From: Acidobacteriota bacterium
GTDB lineage: Bacteria > Acidobacteriota > Blastocatellia > Pyrinomonadales > Pyrinomonadaceae
Reading direction: 5' to 3'
Assembly (NCBI GenBank): GCA_016700175.1
Contig: CP065003.1
Span: forward strand, 3,296,001 to 3,360,000
DNA length: 64,000 nucleotides
Shown here: positions 26,480 through 35,852 of the stretch, piece by piece
Layout: each line of letters begins with the position of its first letter
Numbering within the stretch: position 1 is the first letter of the stretch
Notes under the pieces: model-generated
Databases searched by the model: none
What the model saw: only the letters and a program-made list of their open reading frames with translations
What the model was told of the DNA's origin: nothing
Program-made: the position numbers and the translations under genes

Positions 26480-27628
26480 TCAGGCTCCCTGAAATTTAAA
26501 GCGTCCAATATCCGTGTACGGTTCTTCGTCCATTACCAACTGCTTCGCAAGCAGCCCGATCCCCGCAGAATGCTTGAACCCGTGTCCCGAGCACGGAGAG
26601 ACGACCAACACGTTATCCGCGTCCGGAAGGAAGTCGATCACGAATCCGTAGTCCGGTGTCACGGTGTAAAGGCAGGTCTTCGCTTTTGCGCCTTCTCGCC
26701 TTATCCGGAAGCTCTTCGATACGAGTTCGAACGCGGCGTCCGTCTCCGCTTCCGTCACATTTCGGTCGACTTCGTCCGGATTCGTTTCCTCGTCGAACTG
26801 CTCGATCCCGACCTTGATCGTCCGTGATCCGCCGATCGAAGGAAATCCGTAATACGAAGACCGCTCGTCATCGCCGGCTTTCAGGTAAACGGGAAAGCGG
26901 GCCTCGGAATAGTCGGCTTCGGTCTCGAACCAGAACATCGCCTGCCGGAAGATCCGGAATTCGTCGTCGCCGACCCTGGGTCCGAGCAGTTTCTTGATCC
27001 ACGCGCCTGCTGAAAGCACGAGCTTCCCGCATTCGTAATTGTTGTGGTCGGTCGTCACCTTCACGGTCCCGCGCGCGGATTCGATCGCGATCACGGTCTC
27101 GCCCGTCGATACTTCCGCCCCAAGCCTACGCGCTTCCTGAAGGTTGGTCTCGACGCAAAGCTCGGGGACAAGGTATCCGGCTCCGGGTTCGAAGTATCCG
27201 CTTGAGCCTTCCTGGAAGGACAGGTCCGGAAACCTCTCGCGGAGTCCGTTTTCGTGCAGCGCTTCATGGTCGATGCCGTGAGCCCGCGCGATGCGGATGG
27301 TGTCGTTCAGAATGTCGGCGCCGTGCATCACGGAGCTTTCGGTTCCCGAAGCGAAGATCAGAAGGCCCGTCTGTTTCAGAAGCCTGTTTCCGGTCGCTTC
27401 CTCCAACTCGCTCCAGATCTCATTCGAGCGAAGCACGAGCGGGACGAATTCCTCGCCCTCGCCGATCGCGGATCGCGTGATGCGGCTTTCGCCGTGCGAA
27501 GAGCCGAGGTCGTGAGGCGGACCGAAGCGGTCGATCCCCAGTGCATTCACCCCGGACTTCGAAAGCTGGTAAAGCGCCGCGCTTCCCATCGCCCCAAGCC
27601 CGGCAACAATGACATCGTAGGTCTTCAT
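26480..27628 (-). CDS. Monomeric sarcosine oxidase / N-methyltryptophan oxidase-like flavoprotein
   Basis: 382 residues, cytoplasmic. An N-terminal FAD-binding motif (VIVAGLGAMGSAALYQLSKSG) is followed by the MSOX-type signature DLGSSHGESRITR. Cys319 in KTCLYTVTPDYGFVIDF sits where MSOX and SolA attach FAD covalently, and VSPCSGHGFKHSAGIG is the C-terminal FAD contact. These enzymes oxidise N-methyl amino acids to the amine, formaldehyde and hydrogen peroxide. The gene leads the M24 peptidase and lies on the opposite strand from the formate dehydrogenase/GcvT cluster about 0.8 kb away. That context suggests N-methyl compounds as substrates. Confidence 0.88.
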   Translation of the reverse strand: MKTYDVIVAGLGAMGSAALYQLSKSGVNALGIDRFGPPHDLGSSHGESRITRSAIGEGEEFVPLVLRSNEIWSELEEATGNRLLKQTGLLIFASGTESSVMHGADILNDTIRIARAHGIDHEALHENGLRERFPDLSFQEGSSGYFEPGAGYLVPELCVETNLQEARRLGAEVSTGETVIAIESARGTVKVTTDHNNYECGKLVLSAGAWIKKLLGPRVGDDEFRIFRQAMFWFETEADYSEARFPVYLKAGDDERSSYYGFPSIGGSRTIKVGIEQFDEETNPDEVDRNVTEAETDAAFELVSKSFRIRREGAKAKTCLYTVTPDYGFVIDFLPDADNVLVVSPCSGHGFKHSAGIGLLAKQLVMDEEPYTDIGRFKFQGA

Positions 27629-27674
27629 TAAAACAAGAGTGTACTGCTCGAGAGTCTGTCTTTACCCGGCGATC

Positions 27675-28217
27675 TTAATGATCCATCGGTTCGCGGTCCT
27701 GGATCGTGACTATCGCGAAGGTCCTGATCGCGTTGCGCGTGGGATTGCGGATCTCGAACACGATGTCTCCGGTGCTGATCGTTACTCCGTCGACGAAGCT
27801 GTCGCCTTTGTTGATCTCGGTAAGCCTCGCCCGGCTGGGCAGACTAATATCCAGTCTTTCGTCGTCCATGCCGACGTGGAAGTATTGTGCAGGCGCGACT
27901 CCCACGACGTATCGCTTGATCTCGCCCGGTGCGAGCGTGAACCTGACCGTCCCTTCCGTCGAGCCCCTGCTGAATCGTACACGCTCGGGACCTGCCGGCG
28001 TGGCCTCGGGAGTCTCCTCTTCTTCCATTTCCGGGGTCTCTTCTTCCTCTTCGGGAGTCCCCTCGGTAATTGGCGGTACGGACGATAGCTCCGGCGTCGC
28101 CTGGTCGGTTCCATTGGCGGCGTTTTCGACCGGAGTTTCGGTGGTGTCCGAGCACGCAAGAGCTATCAGCACGATCAGCAGCAAAGCGGCTGTCGCGGAA
28201 TTTATCGACTTTGTCAA
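27675..28217 (-). CDS. Lipoprotein with Glu/Pro-rich linker, unknown C-terminal domain
   Basis: 180 residues if it starts at the TTG at 28217, which has a run of G residues (GGGGGG) 8 bases upstream and opens a lipoprotein signal (LTKSINSATAALLLIVLIALAC). After the lipobox comes an acidic linker (EGTPEEEEETPEMEEEETPE) and a roughly 90-residue beta-rich domain (VRFTLAPGEIKRYVVGVAPAQYFHVG..., IVFEIRNPTRNAIRTFAIVTIQD). I do not recognise the domain; its pattern recalls pre-peptidase-like beta-sandwiches. The frame stays open far upstream, but that extension only mirrors the opposite-strand NuoEF gene. Confidence 0.7.
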   Translation of the reverse strand: MTKSINSATAALLLIVLIALACSDTTETPVENAANGTDQATPELSSVPPITEGTPEEEEETPEMEEEETPEATPAGPERVRFSRGSTEGTVRFTLAPGEIKRYVVGVAPAQYFHVGMDDERLDISLPSRARLTEINKGDSFVDGVTISTGDIVFEIRNPTRNAIRTFAIVTIQDREPMDH

Positions 28218-28454
28218 ATCTTTTTCCCCCCAGGTAGTTGGTAGTTGTTCTGAGCATTCCACTGTCATCGCGATCTCGGTACGGTCCGCGCATTCCGGAC
28301 CGTTTCCGACTCTCCAATCGCAGAGCCGGGAACGCACAACTTGTTGGTATTGCCCTGATTCATCTATATAATCGTTTTCACGTAAAGTCCAAGGGGGTCT
28401 GTCCGGAGATCCGGGTCGTGAGCCCCCAAACCGCGTTAGGATCTTTCCCGCCCG

Positions 28455-29978
28455 ATGCGAAAGAAAGGAGCACAAAGAGAACGCATTCTGCACCTTCTCG
28501 AAGAAGAAGGAGGCGTTACCGAAGATGCCGTCCGAAGGATATCGGCCGAGACCGGCGTCCCCGAGGCCGACATCTGGGGAACCGGACTTTTCTATACCCT
28601 CATCAGCAAGCCGGGAAAGCGTGTGCGCGTCTGTGACGGCCTCTCGTGCAGGATAAAAGGCGCCGACGAGCTTTTCGAAAGGCTGGCCGAGCAAGGCAAG
28701 GAATGCGAACGCGTCAGCTGCCTGGGCCAGTGCGACCGGGCTCCCGCGACGCTCGATGAAAACCTCGAGCAAGTGTGTTACGGAGGCGTCGAGCGCGGGG
28801 TTATGCCGGACGATCCTTCGCTTCCGATGAACCTCGGCGGACCCAGGGTCGATTCGTATGCATCGCTCGAAAAGGCGAAGGAAATAGGTTCCGACGCCGT
28901 GATCGCCGAGATCGAGGCCGCCGGCCTCCAGGGCCGCGGAGGAGCCGCTTTCCCCGCGCATATAAAATGGAAGGGCGTCCGTGGACAGGCCGAAACGGAA
29001 AGATACGTCATCTGCAACGCGGACGAGGCCGAACCCGGCACGTTCAAGGACCGGGAGATCATACTTCGCCAGCCGCATCTTCTGCTCGAAGGGCTCGCCA
29101 TCGCGGCGCACGCCGTGGGCGCGAAGAATGTCGCGATCTACATCCGCGGGGAGTTCACATCCGAGAGACGGATGATCGAGAAGGCGATCGAAGAAGCAGG
29201 GGACAAGATCTCCGATCTCGACTGGAAGATCTACAACGGCCATGGCGCGTACATCTGCGGAGAAGAAACGGCGCTGATCGAATCGATGGAAGGCAAGCGC
29301 GGGATGCCGCGGCTGAAACCTCCGTATCCGACCGAATACGGGTTCCGGGGCAAGCCCACGCTGATGCACAATGTCGAAACGGCCGCCTGCGTACCCGCGA
29401 TCGTCGAACGCGGAGGCGAATGGTTCAAGGGCCTCGGGAGATCCGAGCCGGGAACGAAACTCTACTGCGTATCCGGCCACGTGAACAGGCCCGGCGTGTA
29501 CGAGCTTCCGCTGGGCGTCACGCTCGACGAACTTGTCGAGGTCGCCGGCGGATACGACGGAACGCCCGTCGCGTTCAGTCCCGGCGGCCCTTCGTCGGGA
29601 TTCCTGCCGATCTCCGCCCGCGACGTTCCGCTCGATTTCAAGAGCCTGGCGAACGCCGGGTCGATGCTCGGCAGCGCGGGCCTTGTCGTGCTGAACGACA
29701 CCGTCGATATGGTTATGGCGACCAAGTGGCAGCTCGATTTCTTCGAGCGGGAGAGTTGCGGACAGTGCGCGCCGTGTAGAATAGGGACCAGGTACCTGAG
29801 GCGCCAGGTCGACTCGTTCCTCGCGGACGGAGATCCGGATTCGCTTGAGTTCGCCGGAGACGTCGGCTGGGAGATGGAAGAGGGATCGATCTGCGGCCTC
29901 GGTATGGTCGCGGCGAAGCCGCTCGAAAGCGCGATGAAGCATTTTCCGGAAGTTTTTGAAGAAAGGTCATCAGAATGA
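28455..29978 (+). CDS. NAD-linked formate dehydrogenase beta/gamma subunit, NuoE-NuoF fusion
   Basis: 507 residues. Residues 1-110 are a NuoE/thioredoxin-like 2Fe-2S domain with ligands Cys60, Cys65, Cys89 and Cys93. From about 130 a NuoF domain follows: GRGGAAFPAHIKWKGV (NADH/FMN site), CNADEAEPGTFKDRE, an SLBB segment (VSGHVNRPGVYELPLG) and the 4Fe-4S site SCGQCAPCRIGTRY (Cys435, Cys438, Cys441) with Cys480. It would pass electrons from the formate-oxidising subunit to NAD. Its stop overlaps the start of the catalytic subunit (ATGA), implying translational coupling. NuoE and NuoF being fused is seen in several soluble FDH and hydrogenase systems. Confidence 0.92.
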   Translation: MRKKGAQRERILHLLEEEGGVTEDAVRRISAETGVPEADIWGTGLFYTLISKPGKRVRVCDGLSCRIKGADELFERLAEQGKECERVSCLGQCDRAPATLDENLEQVCYGGVERGVMPDDPSLPMNLGGPRVDSYASLEKAKEIGSDAVIAEIEAAGLQGRGGAAFPAHIKWKGVRGQAETERYVICNADEAEPGTFKDREIILRQPHLLLEGLAIAAHAVGAKNVAIYIRGEFTSERRMIEKAIEEAGDKISDLDWKIYNGHGAYICGEETALIESMEGKRGMPRLKPPYPTEYGFRGKPTLMHNVETAACVPAIVERGGEWFKGLGRSEPGTKLYCVSGHVNRPGVYELPLGVTLDELVEVAGGYDGTPVAFSPGGPSSGFLPISARDVPLDFKSLANAGSMLGSAGLVVLNDTVDMVMATKWQLDFFERESCGQCAPCRIGTRYLRRQVDSFLADGDPDSLEFAGDVGWEMEEGSICGLGMVAAKPLESAMKHFPEVFEERSSE

Positions 29979-32740
29979 GCAGTAACAGATTCGACATCGA
30001 GATCAACGGTAAGGCCTGTTCCGCCGAAAAAGGCGAGACGGTATTCGAAGTGGCCGCGCGAGAAGGGATCAATATCCCGACGCTTTGCCACGACACGAGG
30101 CTCGAACCGGCGGGAGCCTGCAGGGTATGCCTAGTGGAGGTCGAAGGGCAAAGGAGACTCGAGCCCGGCTGCGCCTGGAAGGTTTCGGAAGGGATGAAGA
30201 TCACGACCGAATCGGACAGGATCGAGCGTCATCGGAAGGTGCTTTACGGCCTGTATCTCGCTGACCACGAACTGGACAGTGAGGGCCTTCCGGTAGAAAC
30301 CGGAAACGGCAACCAGCTCCGCGAGCTCGCTATGAAGACCGAGCCGCTCGCGCTTCATCCGGTAGAAGCTCCGAGGGCGGGACGCCCCGCAGACGAGAAC
30401 CCGTACATTCGATTCGAGCCCGATCTTTGCATCCTCTGCGCACGCTGCACACGCTACTGCGACGAGGTCGAGGCCGTTAACGCGATCACGCTCGCGAACC
30501 GCGGATCTCAAACGACGATCGCGACCGCGGGAATGCGCGGGCTTCTGGATACGACCTGCGAACTTTGCGGCGGATGCATCGACACCTGCCCGACGGGAGC
30601 GCTTGTCGAGAAGAAGTCCCCGGATCCGCTCCCGGCGGACGCGCGAAAGGTAAGGACGACCTGCAACTTTTGCGGCGTCGGCTGCCAACTCGACCTGCAC
30701 GTCGTCGGCACGAACGGCACAAGCCGCGTCGCGAAGGTCACGAGCCCTCCTCCGGGCGAGACCGTCAACGACGGCAATCTCTGCATCAAGGGCAGATTCG
30801 CGTACGACTTCATTCATCACGAGGATCGCATTACCGAGCCGCTCATACGCGGCGAGGACGGCGAGCTTCATCCCGCGACCTGGGAAGAGGCGATCGCCGC
30901 CGCCGCCGAAGGCCTTGGAAAAGTTAAGGAGAAATATGGCGCTGATGCCTTGGGGTTTGTTTCGTCCAGCCGCTGCACAGGTGAAGAGAATTACCTGATG
31001 CAGAAGATCTCGCGGGCTGTTTACGGAACAAACAACATTCATCAGTGCTCCGCCACCTGACACGCCCCAACCGTCGCCGGTCTGGTGACAATGTTTGGAG
31101 CAGGAGCAATGACGAACTCGATCGACGAGATCCGGGACGCGGACCTTCTGTTCGTAACCGGCTCGAACACGACCGAGGCGCACCCGATCATCGCGATGGA
31201 GATGAAGCGCGCCATTCAGCGCGGCGCCAAGCTGATCGTCTCCGATCCCAGGAAGATCTGGATGGCGGACGTCGCCGACATCTTTCTTCAGATAAGGCCC
31301 GGGACCGACGTCTGGCTTCTGAACGCGATGGCGAATGTCATCATCTCGGAGGGCCTTACCGACAACGAGTTCATCGCCCGCAGCACGGTCGACTTCGAAA
31401 AGGTCAGAGAGACCGTCGCGAAATACACTCCCGAGGAAGCGGAGAAGGTCACCGGAGCTCCCGCGGAGCTGATCCGCGAGGCGGCGAGGCTCTACGCGAC
31501 GACCAAGAAGGCGGGGATCTACTACACCCTCGGCATCACCGAACACACCCACGGAACCGACAACGTTTACTGCCTGGCGAATCTGGTCCTGATGACGGGA
31601 CACCTAGGCAAGCGTTCGGCGGGTATGAACCCGCTGCGCGGCCAGAACAACGTCCAGGGCGCGAACGACGCCGGCGCTTCGCCCGTGTTCTATCCCGGTT
31701 ACCAAAGGGTGACGGACGCCGAGGCGCAGAAGAAGTTCGAAGAGGCCTGGGGCGTTGAACTGTCTCCGAACGAGGGCCAGAACCTGAACGTGATGATGAA
31801 GAGCGTCATCAAGGGCACGGTACGCGGGCTGTACGTGATGGGAGAGGACATCGTCATCTCGGAGCCCAACGCTTCGAAGCTCGAGGTCGGGCTCAACGAG
31901 AACTGCGAGTTCCTGGTCTGCCAGGAGATCTTCCACAACGTCACTACGCAGTTCGCCGACGTGATACTCCCGGGCGCCTGCTTCGCCGAAAAGGACGGCG
32001 TGTTCACCAACAGCGACCGCCGCGTGCAGAGGGTCCGCAAAGCGGTCGATCCTCCGGGTAACGCGCGCGAGGATTGGAAGATCCTGATCGATTTTGCGAA
32101 GGCGAGCGGCTACCCGATGCCCGATTACGCTTCGCCCGCCGAGATCTACGACGAGATGGCTTCGCTGACGCCGAAGGTCGCGGGAATCTCCCACAGGAGG
32201 CTCGAAGAGAACGTTATGGGCCTGCAGTGGCCGTGTCCCGATCCCGATCATCCCGGAACGCCCACGCTTCACATCGACGGGCCTCTGAAGGGGAAAGCGG
32301 ATTTCCAGGCGGTCGAATACAGGCCGAGCGCCGAGCTTCCCGACGACGAGTATCCTCTTGTGCTTTCCACAGGCCGCGTGCTTTATCACTACAACGCCGC
32401 GACGCAGACCCGGCGCGAAGCCGGTTCCGTCGCAAAGGTCGGAAGGAACTTCATCGAGATGAACCGCAAGGACGCCAAACGGCTTGGCTTCGAGAACGGG
32501 GAGATCGTCGATGTGGTTTCGCGCCGCGGAAGAGTGGATGCCGAAGTGATGATCTCGCCGAGAATGCGGGTCGGCTGTGTGTGGATGCCGATGCATTTCG
32601 CGGAATCGAGGGCGAACCTGATCACCAACGACGCCGGCGATCCGGTGACGCAGACGGGCGAGTACAAGGTCTGCGCGGTCCGGGTAGAAGGTCGCAACGG
32701 AAACGGGAATCGGAACCCGGAGCGCCAGCGACGGGCATAG
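29975..32740 (+). CDS. Formate dehydrogenase catalytic subunit, selenocysteine-containing (TGA at 31058-31060)
   Basis: One 921-residue gene read through an in-frame TGA as selenocysteine 362. The surrounding residues are GTNNIHQCSAT-U-HAPTVAGL, the FDH active-site pattern known from E. coli FdhF. Domains: 2Fe-2S ferredoxin (Cys38, 49, 52, 66); double 4Fe-4S ferredoxin (Cys152, 155, 158, 162; 195, 198, 201, 205); molybdopterin-type 4Fe-4S site (Cys230, 233, 237, 270); bis-MGD oxidoreductase core; C-terminal MGD-binding domain. The NuoG-like His-Cys3 cluster motif keeps its His (ADHELD) but lacks the cysteines. It oxidises formate to CO2 and feeds the NuoEF-like subunit. The last residues (NPERQRRA) are encoded by an intergenic-type hairpin repeat. 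Confidence 0.93.
31073..31089 (+). promoter_or_regulatory. SECIS element for selenocysteine insertion
   Basis: GTCGCC-GGTCT-GGTGAC folds as a 6-bp stem (one G-U pair) with a GGUCU loop, 12 bases after the TGA. In E. coli fdhF the loop has the same five bases and starts 18 bases after UGA, exactly as here. This should recruit SelB and selenocysteyl-tRNA. Confidence 0.88.
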
Positions 32741-32785
32741 CCGGAACCCCCGCGTCCAACACCGGAACGCAGGCGTCCCGCCTGC
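32711..32785. repeat. Hairpin repeats at the 3' end of the formate dehydrogenase gene
   Basis: CCCG-GA-GC-GCCA-GC-GA-CGGG (32716-32735) is inside the coding sequence and supplies its last codons, the stop following at once. A second perfect hairpin, GCAGGCG-TCC-CGCCTGC (32769-32785), lies 30 bases further. Neither has a T-tract, so they are not classical terminators. No gene is seen between 32741 and 33047. Confidence 0.75.
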
Positions 32786-33047
32786 AGTGAGCGAAGCGAA
32801 TATCGGAGGTCGAACACGCAAAGCCGTTTAGAGGAACGTTTGCGCTGCTGGTCTAACAAAGGACCTTTCGAAACTCTTCGTATCGGCCCCACAGGAGCTT
32901 GATGTCTGAAGCATCTCCCATATATAGCGTCTTCTCCGTCACCGCCCCCGCGAATGCGCTCCGGGCCAAAAAGCTATAAACTTACCCGAAAAGCCAACTC
33001 CGGGGTCCCCCCGGACCGCGCGCTCCGACGAACGCGCAGCCGCATCT

Positions 33048-34238
33048 ATGCCCAAACCGTCGCCCTTCCACGAAAGGACTTCCGAGCTCTGCCGGTCTTT
33101 GAACTGGAAGGACTGGGCGGGCTACCACGCAGTTGTTTCATATCAGGAGCATCACGAACAGGAGTATTTCGCCTTCCGTCACGCCGCCGGGCTGATGGAC
33201 GCGACGCCGCTCTTCAAGTACGAGATCAAAGGCCCGGACGCCGTGTATCTTCTCAACCGTGTGATGGCGAAGGAGATAAGCCGTCTTGCCGAAGGCCGCG
33301 TGACCTACTGCTGCTGGTGCGACGATGATGGAAAGGTCCTCGACGACGGGACCGTGTCGCGGCTTGGCAAGGAACACTTCAGGATCACAGCCGCAGAGCC
33401 CTTTCTTCATTGGTTCATCCTCAATTCCCGCTCGCTAAACGTCTCGATAGAGGACATCACTTCCGAATACGGGATGCTCGCCCTGCAGGGGCCTCTTTCA
33501 AGGGAGATCATCGCGCGCGCCGCGGGTGAGGAGGCGTCGTCTCTTGGGTTCTTCCGGCTGATGCGCGGCTCGGTCGGAGGCCGAGATGTCACTATCACGC
33601 GGACAGGATACACGGGCGACCTCGGTTACGAGATCTGGTGCAGGAACGCCGACGCGCTCGCAGTGTATGACACGCTGATGGATCGAGGCCGCGATCATCA
33701 GCTGATGCCCGCGGGGCTCGCCGCTCTGGATGTCGCGCGTGTCGAGGCCGGTTTCATTATGAACGGCGTCGATTATTTCTCGGCGAATCACTGCCTTACA
33801 CACGACCGAAAATCCACTCCGTACGAACTCGGGCTCGGCTGGAGTGTGGACCTCGACCGCGAGAATTTCATAGGCAGGGACGCCCTGAAACGCGAGAAGG
33901 CGAACGGCAGCCGATGGCGGTTCGTGGGTCTTGAATATGACTGGGACGCCTTCGAAGCGATCTTCGCGAAGTTCGATCTGCCGCCCGAAACGCCAGCCGG
34001 AGCCTGGCGGACGCCGGTCCCCGTTTTCGGTATGGACGGTGAACAGATCGGCCAGGCTACCAGCGGCGCCTGGTCTCCGACCCTGAAAAAGAACCTCGCT
34101 CTCGCCTCGCTCAGGTCCGGTCAGTTCAGGATCGGCGAAAGGGTTCAGATCGAGGTCACCGCGGAATATGAACGGAAGCTCTGTCCCGCGACCGTCGCGG
34201 AGCCTATGTTTTACGACCCCAAACGGAAGCGAGCCTAG
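33048..34238 (+). CDS. GcvT-like aminomethyltransferase / folate-dependent demethylase
   Basis: 396 residues, cytoplasmic. The sequence follows GcvT: FAFRHAAGLMDATPLFKYEIKGPDAVYLLNRV, VLDDGTVSRLGKEHFRI, LALQGPLSREI, ITRTGYTGDLGYEIW, LAALDVARVEAGFIMNGVD, and the C-terminal barrel (RTPVPVFGMDGEQIGQATSGAWSPTLKKNLALASL). The family transfers a methylene or methyl group to tetrahydrofolate: glycine cleavage T protein, dimethylglycine and sarcosine dehydrogenases, DmdA. No gcvH or gcvP is nearby, so a stand-alone demethylase role is likelier than glycine cleavage. The next gene's ATG follows the stop directly. Confidence 0.88.
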   Translation: MPKPSPFHERTSELCRSLNWKDWAGYHAVVSYQEHHEQEYFAFRHAAGLMDATPLFKYEIKGPDAVYLLNRVMAKEISRLAEGRVTYCCWCDDDGKVLDDGTVSRLGKEHFRITAAEPFLHWFILNSRSLNVSIEDITSEYGMLALQGPLSREIIARAAGEEASSLGFFRLMRGSVGGRDVTITRTGYTGDLGYEIWCRNADALAVYDTLMDRGRDHQLMPAGLAALDVARVEAGFIMNGVDYFSANHCLTHDRKSTPYELGLGWSVDLDRENFIGRDALKREKANGSRWRFVGLEYDWDAFEAIFAKFDLPPETPAGAWRTPVPVFGMDGEQIGQATSGAWSPTLKKNLALASLRSGQFRIGERVQIEVTAEYERKLCPATVAEPMFYDPKRKRA

Positions 34239-35852
34239 ATGAACGAGCACACGGACAAGCCCCGATCGAATTCATACGACGCCGTTGTCATAGGCGGCGG
34301 GCACAACGGGCTCGTATGCGCGGCGTACCTTGCGAAGGCAGGAAAGAAGGTCCTCGTGGTCGAGCGCAGGCAGGTCCTGGGCGGCGCGGCGGTTAGCGAA
34401 GAGACGGTGAAGGGATTCACGTTCTCGACTTTCTCTTACGTGGTCAGCCTCTTTCGTCCCCACATCATCCGTGAGCTCGATCTTGTCCGGCACGGTCTCC
34501 AGATCATTCCTATGGAGACGACCTACAATCCTCTGCCGGGCGACAAGGGACTCGTCCGGTGGGCGGACTCGGGAAAGACGCGTGACGAGATAGCGCGCTT
34601 TTCGCCGAAGGACGCCTCGCTTTATCCGGAGTTCGGACTCGCGATGGGCCGGCTCTCCCGGTTCACGAAGAACGTGATCGATACCACGGCGCCGCAGCCG
34701 GCGTCGCTCGATCCGCGCGAGCTGATGAAGATGCTTCGGCTTGGCCGCCATTTGAGGGACCTCGACCCGGAGATGCGTTACCTGAACCTGAAGCTCCTGA
34801 CGATGAGCGCGGTCGATTTTCTTCACGAATGGTTCGAGAGCGAGCCGCTCGTGCCTTCGATGGCGGGAAGCGGGATCATCGGCACCTTCCTCGGAATTCG
34901 GTCGCCCGGAACCGCGTATGTACTTCTTCACCACTACATGGGGGAGATCGACGGAGCGTTTCGCGCGTGGGGATTCTCCAAGGGCGGCACGGGACAGATC
35001 AGCATCGCCTGCGCGAATGCGGCGGAATCGTTCGGAGCGGAGATCATCGCCGGCGCCGGCGTCGACCACGTGAAGATCAGGAACGGCAGGGCGGTCGGCG
35101 TGGTGCTCGAGAACGGCGACGAGATCAAGGCTGCGACGGTCATCTCGAGCCTAGATCCGAACCGCACCTTTCTGAAGCTGGTCGGCGAGAGAGAGCTTCC
35201 CGGCGAGTTCGTCTCGAACATCAGGAGATACAAGAACCGGGGGAGCTCCGGCAAGGTCAATCTGGCTCTCGACCGCCTGCCCTCGTTCAGGGACGGCAGG
35301 CCTGGCATCAGCCACTTGAAGGGCGACATAACTATCGCTCCTTCCGTCGATTACGTCGAACGCGCCTACGACGAAGCAAAGTACGGCGAATTCTCCAAAC
35401 GGCCGTTCCTGAACATCGTCATTCCTTCGCTGTCCGATCCGAGCGTCGCGCCTCCGGGCAAGCACGTCCTTTCGGCGTTCGTCCAGTACGCTCCCTACAA
35501 CATCCGCGAAGGCGCCGAGAATTGGCCCGAAAAGCGCGATGCATTTGGCGATGCCGTGATCGACACGATCGAGGAGTTCTGCCCCGACATTCGCGAATGC
35601 ATCGTCGGGAAACAGGTGCTCAGTCCGTGGGATATTGAGAAGATCACGGGGCTCACGGAAGGAAACATCTTCCAGGGCGAGCTGAGCCTTGAGCAGCTCG
35701 CATTTCTGCGGCCCGTCGCGGAATGGTCAAGGTACCGCTCGCCTGTCAGAAACCTATGGATGTGCGGGTCAGGCACGCATCCGGGCGGAGGCGTGATGGG
35801 CGCCCCGGGCGAGCTCGCTGCGAAGACGATGCTCGGGGAGGGAGGCGTTTGA
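34239..35852 (+). CDS. FAD-dependent oxidoreductase, phytoene dehydrogenase/PYROXD2-like (first of pair)
   Basis: 537 residues. The N-terminal dinucleotide-binding motif VVIGGGHNGLVCAAYLAKAGKKVLVVERR is followed by VLGGAAVSEE. The C-terminal segment RNLWMCGSGTHPGGGVMGAPGELAAKTML is the FAD contact typical of the COG1233 family. Members carry out FAD-linked desaturation or oxidation; those of the PYROXD2 type have unclear substrates. It begins on the base after the GcvT-like stop and overlaps the next gene by one base (TGATG), so the three are one operon. Confidence 0.88.
   Translation: MNEHTDKPRSNSYDAVVIGGGHNGLVCAAYLAKAGKKVLVVERRQVLGGAAVSEETVKGFTFSTFSYVVSLFRPHIIRELDLVRHGLQIIPMETTYNPLPGDKGLVRWADSGKTRDEIARFSPKDASLYPEFGLAMGRLSRFTKNVIDTTAPQPASLDPRELMKMLRLGRHLRDLDPEMRYLNLKLLTMSAVDFLHEWFESEPLVPSMAGSGIIGTFLGIRSPGTAYVLLHHYMGEIDGAFRAWGFSKGGTGQISIACANAAESFGAEIIAGAGVDHVKIRNGRAVGVVLENGDEIKAATVISSLDPNRTFLKLVGERELPGEFVSNIRRYKNRGSSGKVNLALDRLPSFRDGRPGISHLKGDITIAPSVDYVERAYDEAKYGEFSKRPFLNIVIPSLSDPSVAPPGKHVLSAFVQYAPYNIREGAENWPEKRDAFGDAVIDTIEEFCPDIRECIVGKQVLSPWDIEKITGLTEGNIFQGELSLEQLAFLRPVAEWSRYRSPVRNLWMCGSGTHPGGGVMGAPGELAAKTMLGEGGV

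Noticed and set aside
27675..29942. A 755-codon open frame on the minus strand
   Set aside because: All but its last 180 codons mirror the well-supported NuoEF gene on the plus strand. Only the lipoprotein part from the TTG at 28217 has a signal peptide and a ribosome site.
31058..31060. Reading the formate dehydrogenase as a frameshift, pseudogene or two separate genes
   Set aside because: Both halves are in the same frame, the TGA is at the Sec position, and a matching SECIS hairpin follows. A nonsense mutation would not place all three together.
35723..35851. N-terminal extension of the second PYROXD2-like gene
   Set aside because: The extension lies inside the first PYROXD2-like gene; the ATG at 35852 overlaps the stop and is directly followed by the FAD-binding motif.
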